In this document: piece after piece, positions 26,763-35,874 of the stretch | Layout of the letters: each line of letters starts with the position of its first letter | Position numbering within the stretch: the first letter of the stretch is position 1 | NCBI GenBank assembly: GCA_963729115.1 | Contig: CAVSMR010000024.1 | Coordinates: 124,001-188,000 of the forward strand | Reading direction: 5' to 3' | Length of the DNA stretch: 64,000 nt | Source: Actinophytocola sp963729115 | GTDB lineage: Bacteria > Actinomycetota > Actinomycetes > Mycobacteriales > Pseudonocardiaceae | Notes under the pieces: generated by a model | The model's database searches: none | What the model was told of the DNA's origin: nothing | What the model saw: the letters and a program-made list of their open reading frames with translations, nothing else | Program-made: the position numbers and the translations under genes

Positions 26763-29700
26763 TCAGATGTTCCAGACCTGGAACTCGGAGAGCTGGCCCG
26801 CGGGCCAGCCGGAGTTCGCCGTGATGTTGAGCCGGACGTACCGGCGGGAGGTCGCGGCGAACGTGATGGTCACCGTGTTGTTGTTGCCGGGTGCGAAGGA
26901 GTAGCTCGCGGCCGGCACGATCGCGGTGAAGTTCGTTCCGTCGGTGCTGCCCAGGACCGACAGCGTCTCGTTGCGTGCTCCCCACGAGGCGGGCAGCTGC
27001 AGTGCGACGCGACTCGCGCTCTGGGCCGAGCCGAGGTCGACCTGAACCCATTGCGGGAAGGCGTTGTTGGCGCTCTCCCAGTAGCTGTTCTGGTTGCCGT
27101 CGGTCACGTTGCCCGACGGGTAGACGTCGGAGTGGCTGGACTCGCTGGTGGGCCTGCCCGCCGCGAGGTTGATGCTCGTGGAACCCGCACCGGTGCCGGA
27201 CAGCGCGACGCTGGTCGGGCTGTTGGCCGCGTTGCTGGTGACCGTCACCGTGCCGGTGCGGGTGCCCGATGCCGTCGGCCGGAAGCTGACGTTCACCGTG
27301 CAGGACGCGCCGATCGCGATCGTGGCGCAGTTGTTGGTCTGCGTGTAGTCACCCGAGACGGTCACACCCGAGACCGACGCGGCCGCGTTGCCGGTGTTGG
27401 TCACCGTCACCGCCCGCGCGGCGCTGGTCGTGTCGAGCGCCTGCGACGCGAACGTGAGCGAGGACGGGTTGGTGCTCAACATGGCCGCGTTCGGCGGGGT
27501 GCTGCCGCTGGGGTACACCTCGAGCTCCGAGGCCTGCCCGGCCGGCCAGCCGCTGTTGGCGGTGATGTTGACCCGCACGTAGCGCGCGTTGGTCGACGGG
27601 GTCGTGATGTTCACGACGTTGGTCGGCGAGGTGAACGTGTAGGTCCCGGACCCGACGGCCGTGCCGAAGGTGGAGCCGTCCGTGCTGGTCTGGACCGAGA
27701 GGGTCTGCGTGCGCGTGCCCCACGCCGGCGACGGCGGCAGCTTGAGCGTCACCCGGCCGATCGTGCTCGTCGCGCCGAGATCCACCTGCAGCCACTGGGG
27801 GAAGGCGTTGTTGGCGCTCTCCCAGTAGGTGTTCGCGTCGCCATCCGTTGCCGTGGCGGGGGACTGCGTGCCGTTGACCTGGCTGCTCGCCGACGCCGGC
27901 CTGCCGAGCGCGATGTTGGTGTCGGTGCCGATGCCGCTGCCCGTGAGCGCGATCGACGTCGGGCTGTTGTTGGCGTTGCTGGTGAGCGTCACCGCGCCGG
28001 TACGCGTCCCCGACGTGGTCGGCCGGAACGTGACGTGCACCGTGCAGGAGGCGCCGACCGCGAGGGTCGAGCAGTCGTTCGTCTGGGTGTAGTCGCCGGT
28101 CGCGGCCACGCCGGAGACGGTGGCCGAGGTGGTACCCGAGTTGGTGACCGTGACCGCCTGCGCCGACGACGGGCTGCCGACGATCGTGCCGGGGAAGGAC
28201 AGGCTGCTCGGGTTCGGGCTGAGGATCGGGCCGGGGGCGACGCCGGTACCCGAGAGCGGCACGGTGTTGGTGACGCCCGCGGCGGCGATGGTGAGGTTGC
28301 CGGTGCGGGACCCCGCCGCTGCAGGGGCGAACCTGAGAGTGACGGTGCACGACGATCCGGCGGGGAGGCTGCTGCCGCACGTGTTGGTCTGGCTGAAGTC
28401 ACCCGTGGTGGCGACCGAGGTGACCGGTGCGGCCGCGGTACCGCTGTTGGTGACGGTCACGGCCTGCGGCGCGCTCGTCGAGCCGGTCGCGACCGAGCCG
28501 AAGCCGACCGCGGTCGGGCTGACCGAGATCTGCGACCCGTTGTCCGGCAGGTAGGGCGGGAACGCCGGGTTGGTCAGGTTCTGGCACATCGGCGTGCCGA
28601 AGATGCCCGAGTTGCCGCCGCCGTCGGTCAGCGTGAACCCGACGCCACAGCTGTAGATCGGTCCGGGTGCCTGCGTGCCCGTCGCGGTGCTGTTGGTGAT
28701 CGTGGCCGATCCGCCGACCTGCTCCTGGACGACCCAGGTGCCGGTGTTCTGGATCGTCGCGTTGTTGATCTTGACGTTGGTGATGTTCGAGCCCGACACG
28801 AACTGGATGGCCTCGTAGGGACTCTGCTGGATGAGGATGTTGTCGACGTTGGTGAGGCCGGTCATCGCGCCGTCCCGGGCGTCGAACCACAACGCGCCGA
28901 CGCCGAACTGCCAGTTCGGGTCGAGGCTGCCGGACCGGATGATCGTGTTGCGCAGCACGTCGGTTCGCCCCAGCGTGGTGGAGCCGAAGCGTTGCGCGAC
29001 ATGGATTCCGCCGCCCTGCGTGAGGCCGGCGTCGATGACCCGGTTGTCGGTCACGAAGTTGTCGTGCCCGCCGTAGATCGCGATGCCGTTGGCGAGAATC
29101 GGGTACTGCACGGTGTTGTGGTCGAACGAGTCGCCCGAGTCGGCGTTCTGCTCGGCCCAGGTCGCCAGGCCGTCGTCACCGAGGTTGCGCAGGTCCGAGT
29201 TCGTGACCTTGGAGTTGGTGACGCCGTTGTGGAAGTTGACGCCGTCGGCCGTGACGTTGCGGATCCGCATGCCGGAGAAGACCAGGTTGGTGAACGGCCC
29301 GTCCATCCAGGCGCCGACCTTCATGTGCTCGATCCACAGCCGGTCCACAGTGGAGTTGTTGAGCGCCCCGCCGACGCCGTTGACCTGCGCGCCGTCGTTG
29401 CGCTCCTGGACGTCGCCGAAGATCGCGAAGTCGGCGAGGTGCACGTCGCTGCTCGCGTTCGGCGCGTAGTTGCCGTAGAAGCCCGGTGCCGCGCCGACGA
29501 CGGTCGAGCGCCACATGCCGGCGCCCTTGATCGTGACGTTGTTCAGGACCAGGTGACCCGGGATCTTGAACGTGCCCTCCGGGATCCACACCGTGCCACC
29601 GGGGCCGGCGGCGGAGATCGCCGAGTTGAAGGCGGCCGTCGCGTCGGCCGCGCCGGTCGGGTCGGCGCCCTTGCTGGTCACCGAGACCGAGCCGGACGGC

Positions 29701-30302
29701 TGGGCGAGGGCGCCCGCGACGTTCTCGAAGTCGGCGAAGTCGATCGTGTACGAGGACGCGGTGTCCTCGGCGTCGACCTGCAGCCGGAACTTGGTGCCGG
29801 CCGGGTAGCTGGTCGGGAAGAGGCGGTGCGCCTCGTCGTAGAAGTGGTGCGGGTTGCTGCCCGGCGAGTTGGTGAACGGGTAGCCGCCGTAGTACCAGCT
29901 GTAGGCGTTGGTCAGGGTGATGTTGGGCTGCTTGGTCCCGTTGACGTAGAGGGACAGCGGCGCCGTGTAGACCGACCCGGAGCCGGTGTCGGGGATGCTG
30001 TAGCGGAAGACGATGGAGTTCGTCGCGGACGGGGTGGTGAACTCGACGTACTTGCCGGTGCCCTGCAGCGTCACCGCTTTGCGGTAGGACGCCTCGGCGG
30101 CGAGGGTGTTGTAGGTGGCGGTCGGGCCGATGACCGTGCCGTTGGTGGCCGAGTTCTCCGCCTGCACCTGGACGTAGGGCAGGGTGGCGCCGACACCGCC
30201 GGTCGCGGCAGCGGACGCGGGTTCGGCCGCAAGGACGACGAGGCCGGCGGCGATCAGCGCGCCACCCGCGGCGAGCGCGCCGATTCTGGTTGAGGGGGAC
30301 AT
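26763..30302 (-). CDS. secreted multidomain GH87-like alpha-1,3-glucanase (mycodextranase type)
   Basis: 1179 residues. The signal peptide ends ALIAAGLVVLAAEPASAAA. Domains: an N-terminal carbohydrate-binding module (about 35-190), a right-handed beta-helix (about 200-560) starting GADPTGAADATAAFNSAISA, choice-of-anchor-D Ig-like domains at about 590 and 690, an F5/8 type C (CBM32) domain at about 790-925, a third anchor-D domain at about 940 and a second F5/8C domain at 1040-1179. NVTADGVNFHNG and DLRNLGDDGLATWAEQ carry aspartates placed like the GH87 catalytic residues. Substrate is inferred: fungal or bacterial alpha-1,3-glucan. ATG at 30302 was chosen because the signal peptide begins there; an upstream in-frame start at 30413 gives no export signal. 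Confidence 0.85.
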   Translation of the reverse strand: MSPSTRIGALAAGGALIAAGLVVLAAEPASAAATGGVGATLPYVQVQAENSATNGTVIGPTATYNTLAAEASYRKAVTLQGTGKYVEFTTPSATNSIVFRYSIPDTGSGSVYTAPLSLYVNGTKQPNITLTNAYSWYYGGYPFTNSPGSNPHHFYDEAHRLFPTSYPAGTKFRLQVDAEDTASSYTIDFADFENVAGALAQPSGSVSVTSKGADPTGAADATAAFNSAISAAGPGGTVWIPEGTFKIPGHLVLNNVTIKGAGMWRSTVVGAAPGFYGNYAPNASSDVHLADFAIFGDVQERNDGAQVNGVGGALNNSTVDRLWIEHMKVGAWMDGPFTNLVFSGMRIRNVTADGVNFHNGVTNSKVTNSDLRNLGDDGLATWAEQNADSGDSFDHNTVQYPILANGIAIYGGHDNFVTDNRVIDAGLTQGGGIHVAQRFGSTTLGRTDVLRNTIIRSGSLDPNWQFGVGALWFDARDGAMTGLTNVDNILIQQSPYEAIQFVSGSNITNVKINNATIQNTGTWVVQEQVGGSATITNSTATGTQAPGPIYSCGVGFTLTDGGGNSGIFGTPMCQNLTNPAFPPYLPDNGSQISVSPTAVGFGSVATGSTSAPQAVTVTNSGTAAAPVTSVATTGDFSQTNTCGSSLPAGSSCTVTLRFAPAAAGSRTGNLTIAAAGVTNTVPLSGTGVAPGPILSPNPSSLSFPGTIVGSPSSAQAVTVTNSGTTSATVSGVAATGDYTQTNDCSTLAVGASCTVHVTFRPTTSGTRTGAVTLTSNANNSPTSIALTGSGIGTDTNIALGRPASASSQVNGTQSPATATDGDANTYWESANNAFPQWLQVDLGATSTIGRVTLKLPPSPAWGTRTQTLSVQTSTDGSTFGTAVGSGTYTFTSPTNVVNITTPSTNARYVRVNITANSGWPAGQASELEVYPSGSTPPNAAMLSTNPSSLTFASQALDTTSAARAVTVTNTGNAAASVSGVTVSGDYTQTNNCATIAIGASCTVNVSFRPTASGTRTGTVTVTSNAANSPTSVALSGTGAGSTSINLAAGRPTSESSHSDVYPSGNVTDGNQNSYWESANNAFPQWVQVDLGSAQSASRVALQLPASWGARNETLSVLGSTDGTNFTAIVPAASYSFAPGNNNTVTITFAATSRRYVRLNITANSGWPAGQLSEFQVWNI

Positions 30303-30408
30303 TCGCTGCTCTTCTCTAGGCAGGGGCGAACAGTCGGGGGCAACGCCGTCAGGAGCGGGGCAGGGGTGGGACGGTGCTAGGGAGACCGTAACCCGCATCA
30401 CACATTCC

Positions 30409-30433
30409 TGCAATATCGGGACGCATCATTGCA
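30409..30433. promoter_or_regulatory. inverted repeat upstream of the glucanase gene
   Basis: TGCAAT (30409-30414) and ATTGCA (30428-30433) are perfect arms separated by 13 bases, about 107 bp before the glucanase start. A second 14-bp palindrome, GTTGGCACGCCAAC, lies at 30449-30462. Either could bind a sugar-responsive regulator. No regulator gene is adjacent. Confidence 0.4.
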
Positions 30434-30522
30434 AGAACTCGACATGGAGTTGGCACGCCAACACCGTCCCGGGAAACACGGTCCATGCTGGTCAGCCACA
30501 CCGGATCCGGTCCGGCGCCCCG

Positions 30523-30876
30523 TCAGGGTCGTGGTGGGCGACCGAGCCAGATGGTCACGTCGTCCTCGCGCTTGCAGAAGACCTCGACGAGGCAGTCGGC
30601 CTGCTCCGCGCGTACGTACTCGACGTCGGTGTCGGTCGAGTGGGTGACCTGCCAGTGCTGCGCCGTCAGCGCCGCCTCGCTCGCGCGCGCGACCGCCACG
30701 GGCTCGTAGGGGCGGTTCTTGTCCGCGGCGATGATCATCATCACGGAGTCGCTGTCCTCGTCGGCCTCGCGAATGACCACCACGGCGCCGAGCGGGAACG
30801 TGGCCTGCGCGGCCATGATCACCTGCGCCCGGACGAACGCGACTGCCGAGTCCACATCGGTGAACTGCCCAGTCAC
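30523..30876 (-). CDS. 117-residue protein of unknown function
   Basis: A small, soluble alpha-beta protein: TGQFTDVDSAVAFVRAQVIM, FPLGAVVVIREADEDSDSVM and the C-terminal CLVEVFCKREDDVTIWLGRP. No family recognised. GTG at 30876 is preceded by GGGAGGC at good spacing, and the frame has strong GC3 bias. It lies between the glucanase and the SGNH hydrolase, same strand as the former, with about 220 bp between, so it is probably transcribed on its own. Confidence 0.7.
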   Translation of the reverse strand: MTGQFTDVDSAVAFVRAQVIMAAQATFPLGAVVVIREADEDSDSVMMIIAADKNRPYEPVAVARASEAALTAQHWQVTHSTDTDVEYVRAEQADCLVEVFCKREDDVTIWLGRPPRP

Positions 30877-30993
30877 GCCTGCCTCCCTGGTGCCGGTTCG
30901 TAGCATCCCACGCGGCCGCGCCACCGGCGGTCACCTGCGACGGAGTGTTGCCCAGTGCCTTGATGAGACGGGACCGACCTACGTCGTGAGCCG

Positions 30994-31010
30994 GCCGGGT
31001 GAAACCCGGC
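30994..31010. terminator. short GC-rich stem-loop
   Basis: GCCGGGT and ACCCGGC form a perfect 7-bp stem around GAA, 20 bp ahead of the TTGACA of the SGNH hydrolase promoter. It lacks a T-run. It may insulate that promoter from readthrough. Confidence 0.35.
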
Positions 31011-31029
31011 ACGGGGGTCCGCGCCGTGC

Positions 31030-31077
31030 TTGACATCGGCTTCACGTCGTCACTTTGCTGGGAGGAAAGCGTTTTCC
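31030..31077 (+). promoter_or_regulatory. promoter with LacI-family operator before SGNH hydrolase
   Basis: TTGACA at 31030-31035 is a consensus -35; the -10 is weak (CTTTGC at 17-bp spacing). Just downstream, GGAAAGCGTTTTCC at 31064-31077 is a 14-bp LacI-type palindrome with a central CG and one imperfect pair. This layout fits repression by a LacI-family sugar sensor. The repressor gene is not in the window. Confidence 0.55.
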
Positions 31078-31102
31078 GAGAACTCGATGGCGAGGTCGTC
31101 GC

Positions 31103-31858
31103 ATGCGATGGAATCTCCGGCGGATGTCCACCGCCGTGGTCGGGGTCGTACTGGCCGGGGGAGCGGCGCTGCTCTCCGCCGCGCCGGCGTCCGCGGTACC
31201 GGCCGCGCCCGGTGAGTCGAACGGTGGTGTGAAGGTCATGCCGCTCGGGGACTCGATCACCGACGGGTTCAACGTGCCGGGTGGCTACCGGATCAACCTG
31301 TGGCAGCGGCTGGTCGCGGGCGGCTACACGGTCGACTTCGTCGGCTCCGGGTTCAACGGTCCCGACAGTCTCGGCGACCACGACCACGAGGGCCACTCCG
31401 GCTGGCGCATCGACCAGCTCGACGCCAACATCGTCGGCTGGCTGCAGACCTACACGCCGCACACGATCCTGCTCCACATCGGCACGAACGACATGAACCA
31501 GAACCACGACGTCCCGGGCGCGCCGGGCCGGCTGTCCGCGCTGATCGACAAGATCCGGGCCACCGCACCGGACGTGGAGCTGTTCGTCGCCCAGATCACG
31601 CCGGAGTCGGACCCGACCCTCGAGTCGCGCGTGACCGCCTTCAACGCCGCCCTGCCGGACATCGTCGCCCAGAAGGGCCCGAAGACCCACCTGGTCGACA
31701 TGCACTCCGCGATCACCACCGCCGACCTGGCCGACGGCGTCCACCCGAACGCGACAGGCTACGACAAGATGGGTGACCGCTGGTTCGCCGCGCTCCAGTC
31801 CGTCCCGGGCAGCGTCACCCCGACGTCCACCGCCGACGACTGGACACTCGCCGGCTGA
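31103..31858 (+). CDS. secreted SGNH/GDSL hydrolase (carbohydrate esterase-like)
   Basis: 251 residues. An Arg-rich start and a signal peptide (VVGVVLAGGAALLSAAPASA) lead to a mature SGNH hydrolase. Block I is MPLGDSITDGFN (Ser nucleophile), block III is LLHIGTNDMNQN (Asn), and block V is LADGVHPNATGYDKM (catalytic Asp and His). Homologues are CE2/CE3-like acetylxylan esterases and related enzymes. With the LacI-type operator and the adjacent glucanase, a role in polysaccharide deacetylation is likely but inferred. ATG at 31103 was chosen for the signal peptide; TTG at 31055 is an alternative. Confidence 0.88.
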   Translation: MRWNLRRMSTAVVGVVLAGGAALLSAAPASAVPAAPGESNGGVKVMPLGDSITDGFNVPGGYRINLWQRLVAGGYTVDFVGSGFNGPDSLGDHDHEGHSGWRIDQLDANIVGWLQTYTPHTILLHIGTNDMNQNHDVPGAPGRLSALIDKIRATAPDVELFVAQITPESDPTLESRVTAFNAALPDIVAQKGPKTHLVDMHSAITTADLADGVHPNATGYDKMGDRWFAALQSVPGSVTPTSTADDWTLAG

Positions 31859-31867
31859 CCGTCCGGG

Positions 31868-33088
31868 CTAGCCGGAGACCACCAGCGGGACACGGCGGCG
31901 GGGCAGCAGCAGCGGGCTGGCGAGGATGAGCACTCCCGCGACCGCGATGGCCGTGCGCGGGCTGGTGGCGGCCGCGAGCAGGCCGCCCAGCGCGGTGAGG
32001 GTGGCGATGGCGGCGCTGTTGCCGATCGACCAGGCGGACAGGGTGCGGGCGATGCGGTCCGGTGGCGTGTGTTCCAGCCGGTAGGTGGCGAGGACCGGGC
32101 TGAACAGGCTCATGCTGGTGATGATCGCGAGCTCGACCGCCATCACGGTCGCGAGGCCGGCGGCGCCTGGCTGGACGAAGGCGAGACCGAGCAGCCAGAC
32201 CGCCCGCAGCGTGCCGACCGTGCGCAGGACCTGGTCCTGGCCGTAGCGCGCCACGACACAGTGAGCCAGGCGTGAGCCGATGAGCCCGCCGACGCACGGC
32301 GCGGCGAAGGCGAGGCCGTACTGCCAGGGCGGGAACCCGAGCTGGCGAAGCAGGAGCACGGCCAGCAGCGGCTCGGTGGCCATGATCAGTCCGGCGACGA
32401 GCAGGTTGTTGACGAAGAGCGCCCGCAGGCCGGGGTGGGACAGGATGTGCCGCCAGCCGTCGAGCAGTTCGCCGGCCCGGACCCGGCGCCGGCCGGTTCG
32501 TCGCGGCTGCTCCTCCCGGCCGCGAATCACGCCGATTCCCAACGCGGACAACAGGTAGCTGAGGGCATCGGCCACCACGGTGACGACCGGCCCGAACAGC
32601 CCGATCGCTGCTCCGCCCAGCGGCGGCCCGACCGCGATGGAGCTCCACGTCGTGGACTCGAACCGCGCGTTGGCCACGAGGAGATCCGCCGGCCGGACGA
32701 TGGACTTGAGGTAGGCGCCGGCGGCCGCGTTGAACGCGATCTTGGCCGCGGCGACCACGGCTGAGACGGCCAGCAACTGGACGAACCCGAGCAGGCCGAG
32801 GGCGTAGGCGACCGGGAGGGACAGCAGGACGGCGAACCGCGCCAGGTCCATCGCGATCATCACCGGCCGCTTGCGGCGATACTCCACCCACGGGCCGAGC
32901 GGCAACGCGAGCAGCGCGCCGACGGCCGGCCCCACCGCGGACAGCACGGACACCTGTACGGGGCTGGCGTGCAACACCAGCACGGCGAGCAGGGGGAGCG
33001 CACCGAACCCCAGCCCGGAACCGTAGGCGCTGACCGCGTATGCCGCCCACAGCCACCCGAACCGCCGGCCGAGGGACCGCCTTGCCAC
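31868..33088 (-). CDS. MFS transporter
   Basis: 406 residues, 12 predicted helices, MFS_3/enterobactin-exporter-like. The A-like motif GPWVEYRRKRPVMIAMDLAR sits between helices 2 and 3, followed by FNAAAGAYLKSIVRPADLLV, a stretch typical of the MFS_3 group in which LVxANA follows. GTG at 33088, with GGAG 6 bases upstream, gives the expected N-terminus RRFGWLWAAYAVSAYGSGLG. It converges on the SGNH gene. Substrate unknown; drug efflux is the common annotation. Confidence 0.87.
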   Translation of the reverse strand: MARRSLGRRFGWLWAAYAVSAYGSGLGFGALPLLAVLVLHASPVQVSVLSAVGPAVGALLALPLGPWVEYRRKRPVMIAMDLARFAVLLSLPVAYALGLLGFVQLLAVSAVVAAAKIAFNAAAGAYLKSIVRPADLLVANARFESTTWSSIAVGPPLGGAAIGLFGPVVTVVADALSYLLSALGIGVIRGREEQPRRTGRRRVRAGELLDGWRHILSHPGLRALFVNNLLVAGLIMATEPLLAVLLLRQLGFPPWQYGLAFAAPCVGGLIGSRLAHCVVARYGQDQVLRTVGTLRAVWLLGLAFVQPGAAGLATVMAVELAIITSMSLFSPVLATYRLEHTPPDRIARTLSAWSIGNSAAIATLTALGGLLAAATSPRTAIAVAGVLILASPLLLPRRRVPLVVSG

Positions 33089-33146
33089 CGCTCCGCACCC
33101 CCACTGCCCGCAACGTGCCGTGCATCCTACGAAGAGCTCGCCGGCC

Positions 33147-33740
33147 TCACCACCGGCCGCCGTTCCCGGGCACGTGAATCCAGGCCGGCACCTCTCGCTC
33201 GCCCACGCGGACATCGGGAATCCGCTCGAACGTCGCGGCGTCGATGCCCGGGTAGTCGTGCGGTACCACGGATCGGTGGACGCTGTCCGTGATCGCGAGA
33301 ACGAGCGGGGCACTGACCCAGTGGAGCGTGCGTTTGACCGCCGGCGCGTCCAGCAGCCGGCAGGCAACGTCGACCTCCTCACCGAAGCAACCCTGGCGGT
33401 CGTAGTGGACGCCACCCGCGTGGAGCGCGACCCGGAGGCGGAAGCTGTCCTCGGGCGACAGCCCGCGGAGGTAGTCCGCCAGTTCGGGGACCAGCCCGCC
33501 GAGCAGGGCGGTCATGGGTGCCTCGTCCACCAGGTGGAGGAACGCAAGGTATCCGTCACCGCGGTCGAACAACCGGTCTAGACCGGCAGGAGGAATCCCG
33601 GCCGCTCGCAGCGCTTTGTCGAGCGCGACGTACATGTGGTCGCGCATCCCCGCTCGCTGGGTATTCGTGCTCCTGGTCGAGTTCTCGATATCGACGGCGA
33701 GGATCGAGCGTTGGACCGGATGTATGGCCATTGGCTTCAT
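33147..33740 (-). CDS. actinobacterial nucleotide-cyclase-fold protein
   Basis: 197 residues resembling a class III cyclase catalytic domain as found alone or fused to NTPase/TPR modules in actinomycetes: AVDIENSTRSTNTQRAGMRD, FDRGDGYLAFLHLVDEAP, RLRVALHAGGVHYDRQGCFG, EVDVACRLLDAPAVKRTLHW. The first metal-binding Asp (VDIE) and a second acidic site (RGDG) are present, but the full set of substrate-specifying residues is not evident, so activity is uncertain. It stands alone between an MFS gene and a tandem TetR gene. Confidence 0.75.
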   Translation of the reverse strand: MKPMAIHPVQRSILAVDIENSTRSTNTQRAGMRDHMYVALDKALRAAGIPPAGLDRLFDRGDGYLAFLHLVDEAPMTALLGGLVPELADYLRGLSPEDSFRLRVALHAGGVHYDRQGCFGEEVDVACRLLDAPAVKRTLHWVSAPLVLAITDSVHRSVVPHDYPGIDAATFERIPDVRVGEREVPAWIHVPGNGGRW

Positions 33741-33958
33741 GGTGTGGTCCCAGTCGTTCTGGCTGTGACCCGGTCGCCGATCGAGGGCCGCCGGGAAATG
33801 TCGTGATCGCACACACAAACATCCGGATGGTTGGCTCGGCAAGGATGGCCGTCTTTAGTCAGTAATCAAGCGAGTTCCAGGTTGCCGTCGATACTTGCCG
33901 ATGCTATCAATGAATTTCGCGGCTCGTGCCTGAGATGCCACAACGAGGTGATCGACGT
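33741..33958. promoter_or_regulatory. divergent intergenic region, lower GC
   Basis: 218 bp between the leftward cyclase-like gene and the rightward tandem TetR gene. Local GC is clearly below the surroundings, as expected of promoters. GAGGTG lies 8 bases before the ATG at 33959. I found no convincing palindrome. Confidence 0.4.
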
Positions 33959-35302
33959 ATGTCCGACAGGACGCAGCAGGGTCTGCTCAACGCCGGGCGT
34001 GAGGTCCTGTTGGAGATTGGGTACAAGATCCTCGAACGAGGTTTGACTGTCGACTCAATCGCCGAGCGGGCCGGAACATCGAGTCAGACGTTCTTCAACA
34101 CGTATCCCAAGCACGCCGCCACGGGCGCCGGAGGCAAGGACAGGTTCATCTGGGAGCTGGTGGAGTCGCTCGGGACGGCGAATCCCCGAGCGACGATCGA
34201 GGCGCTGCAAGGCAGGATCAGGGCAGAACTCGTGGACAGCGACGGCGATCCGCTACCGGTCATCCGAGCGCTGGCCGAGCGGTCCCTTTGCGAGCCCGAG
34301 ACCGAGCTGGCTCTTCGCTACCGCTCGTTCGTCGCGATATTCGGACACGATCACAAGCAGGCCAGGGCCGCGGCGCGGCGCGAGCACCAGGATGCCACCG
34401 AGTTGAACGCCGCCGCCTATGACGACTTGCTGAAGCGCTGGGGCGCCACTCCGCGGCAGCCCTTCACGTGCCAGGACATCGCCGTCACACTGTCCTGCCT
34501 CACCGAGGGATTCGCGCTCCGCCGGATCCTCGATCCCGATTCCGCACCGACGCACCTGTTCGGCGATGCCGTCGTCGCCCTCGCGGCGGCAATCGTCGAC
34601 GTCGAACAGAAGAACGAGCACGTCGACGATCTCCTCAAGCCCGTCGTCGCCGAGGTGAAGGCGAGACACATCGCCCACGGCGGCGAGTCGCCCATCGAAC
34701 TCGACGGGATCATCTCGGCGGCCCGGGACCAACTGGAGAGTCGCAACTACTTTCAGGTTCGGCTACCGCATATCGCCACCGCCGCCCAGGTGTCGCTGAG
34801 CTCGCTGAAGAGCATCTACCCGCGGGTGGACGACATCATCGTGGCGGCGCTCAAACCCAGCATCGAGGAACTGCGGGGCCATGTGGACGCGAACCGCGCG
34901 GCAGGGCGAGCCGAGCCTGCCGTTCTGCGCTCCTACCTCAGCAAGCTCGCCAGACTCGCCGAGGCCGAACCCGCCTTCATCGACGCACTGATCGTGTCGA
35001 CCGCGGGCAACAGAGGAAACAGCGGTCCGTCCGAACTGGACTTGTCGCGGATGATCGCGCCGGTTATCGGGGACGGGCAGGAGAAGGGGACGATCGCGTC
35101 GGATCGATCCGCCGCGGAGCTGGCAGCCTTGCTGACGCGGATCATTCTCGTCGAGTGCCATACGTATCGCCATCAGTCGACAGGCTCGGCGCCGCACCGA
35201 TCGCCCGACGAGCTAGCCGAGTCCGTCGCGAAGATGTGCCTCGACGGGCTGCAGGTCGTTGCGCCTCCCACGGCCCCCGAACTCGAGGCAGCATCGAGCT
35301 GA
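33959..35302 (+). CDS. tandem double-TetR transcriptional regulator
   Basis: 447 residues made of two TetR-like units in one chain. Unit 1 (about 1-215) has the helix-turn-helix LTVDSIAERAGTSSQTFFNT. Unit 2 (about 235-440) has the second HTH VRLPHIATAAQVSLSSLKSI followed by its own ligand-binding-like helices (ALLTRIILVECHTYRHQST). A single TetR is about 200 residues, so this chain would form an intramolecular dimer or bind two half-sites with different specificity. The ATG follows GAGGTG by 8 bases. No clear target operon is linked. Confidence 0.8.
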   Translation: MSDRTQQGLLNAGREVLLEIGYKILERGLTVDSIAERAGTSSQTFFNTYPKHAATGAGGKDRFIWELVESLGTANPRATIEALQGRIRAELVDSDGDPLPVIRALAERSLCEPETELALRYRSFVAIFGHDHKQARAAARREHQDATELNAAAYDDLLKRWGATPRQPFTCQDIAVTLSCLTEGFALRRILDPDSAPTHLFGDAVVALAAAIVDVEQKNEHVDDLLKPVVAEVKARHIAHGGESPIELDGIISAARDQLESRNYFQVRLPHIATAAQVSLSSLKSIYPRVDDIIVAALKPSIEELRGHVDANRAAGRAEPAVLRSYLSKLARLAEAEPAFIDALIVSTAGNRGNSGPSELDLSRMIAPVIGDGQEKGTIASDRSAAELAALLTRIILVECHTYRHQSTGSAPHRSPDELAESVAKMCLDGLQVVAPPTAPELEAASS

Positions 35303-35332
35303 CCCGCGCACCGCGGGCCGAGATCGACCGGA

Positions 35333-35862
35333 TCATCCAGGACCAGGCTGCTCCCGGGTAGCTCGATTCGCGGCGACCATCGCGGCCGGGTCCGCCCAGA
35401 AGGTGGTCAGCAGGTCGACGACGGCGGACGCGGCCTCGAGCAGCGGTGCGACATGCCCGGCGCCGGCCAGGACGGCGGACGCGCCGTGCGGCACGCGAGC
35501 TGCCGCGGCTGCCGCGTGGGTGGGTGTCCAGGTCGGGTCCTCGGCGCCGCTCGCGAACAGGACCGGCGCATCGATCGTGGCCAGGGTGGGCGTCAGGTCC
35601 GCTCGGTCGAGGCTGGCGGACTGGATGGCGAGGTACATCCCGCGCCGGTTGGCACGGCGGAACGCGTCCGCGACGAGGGCGGCTGCTTCGGGATCGGTGG
35701 CCGGGGAGCCCAGCAGTGCGTTGGTGAGCGTCCTGACCACGGGACGCGGGCCGGTGAGCCGGTAGAGCTGGGTGAGGAGTGCGATCTGCCGTCGCTCGTG
35801 GGGGAGCAGCGCGTGGATGGGCGTACCGATGGCAGCGAGGCTGCGGCAGCGATCGGGGTAGG
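35333..35862 (-). pseudogene. alpha/beta-hydrolase, N-terminal third missing
   Basis: C-terminal part of an alpha/beta-hydrolase: cap-domain helices (IGTPIHALLPHERRQIALLT), then the acid loop VLFASGAEDPTWTPTHAAAA and the catalytic-His region AVLAGAGHVAPLLEAASAVV. The nucleophile elbow (G-x-S-x-G) and oxyanion strand are absent. Likeness to the family begins about where CRSLAAIGTP starts, near 35,845. Upstream the same frame runs into the oppositely oriented MarR coding sequence. It is most likely a remnant of a deletion that removed its 5' end. Confidence 0.62.
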
Positions 35863-35874
35863 TTCCGTGCGGAG

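Noticed and set aside
27051..30293. A 1080-codon plus-strand frame opposite the glucanase
   Set aside because: Composition is Arg/Val/Gly repeats without domain likeness; the minus-strand glucanase has a signal peptide and clear domains.
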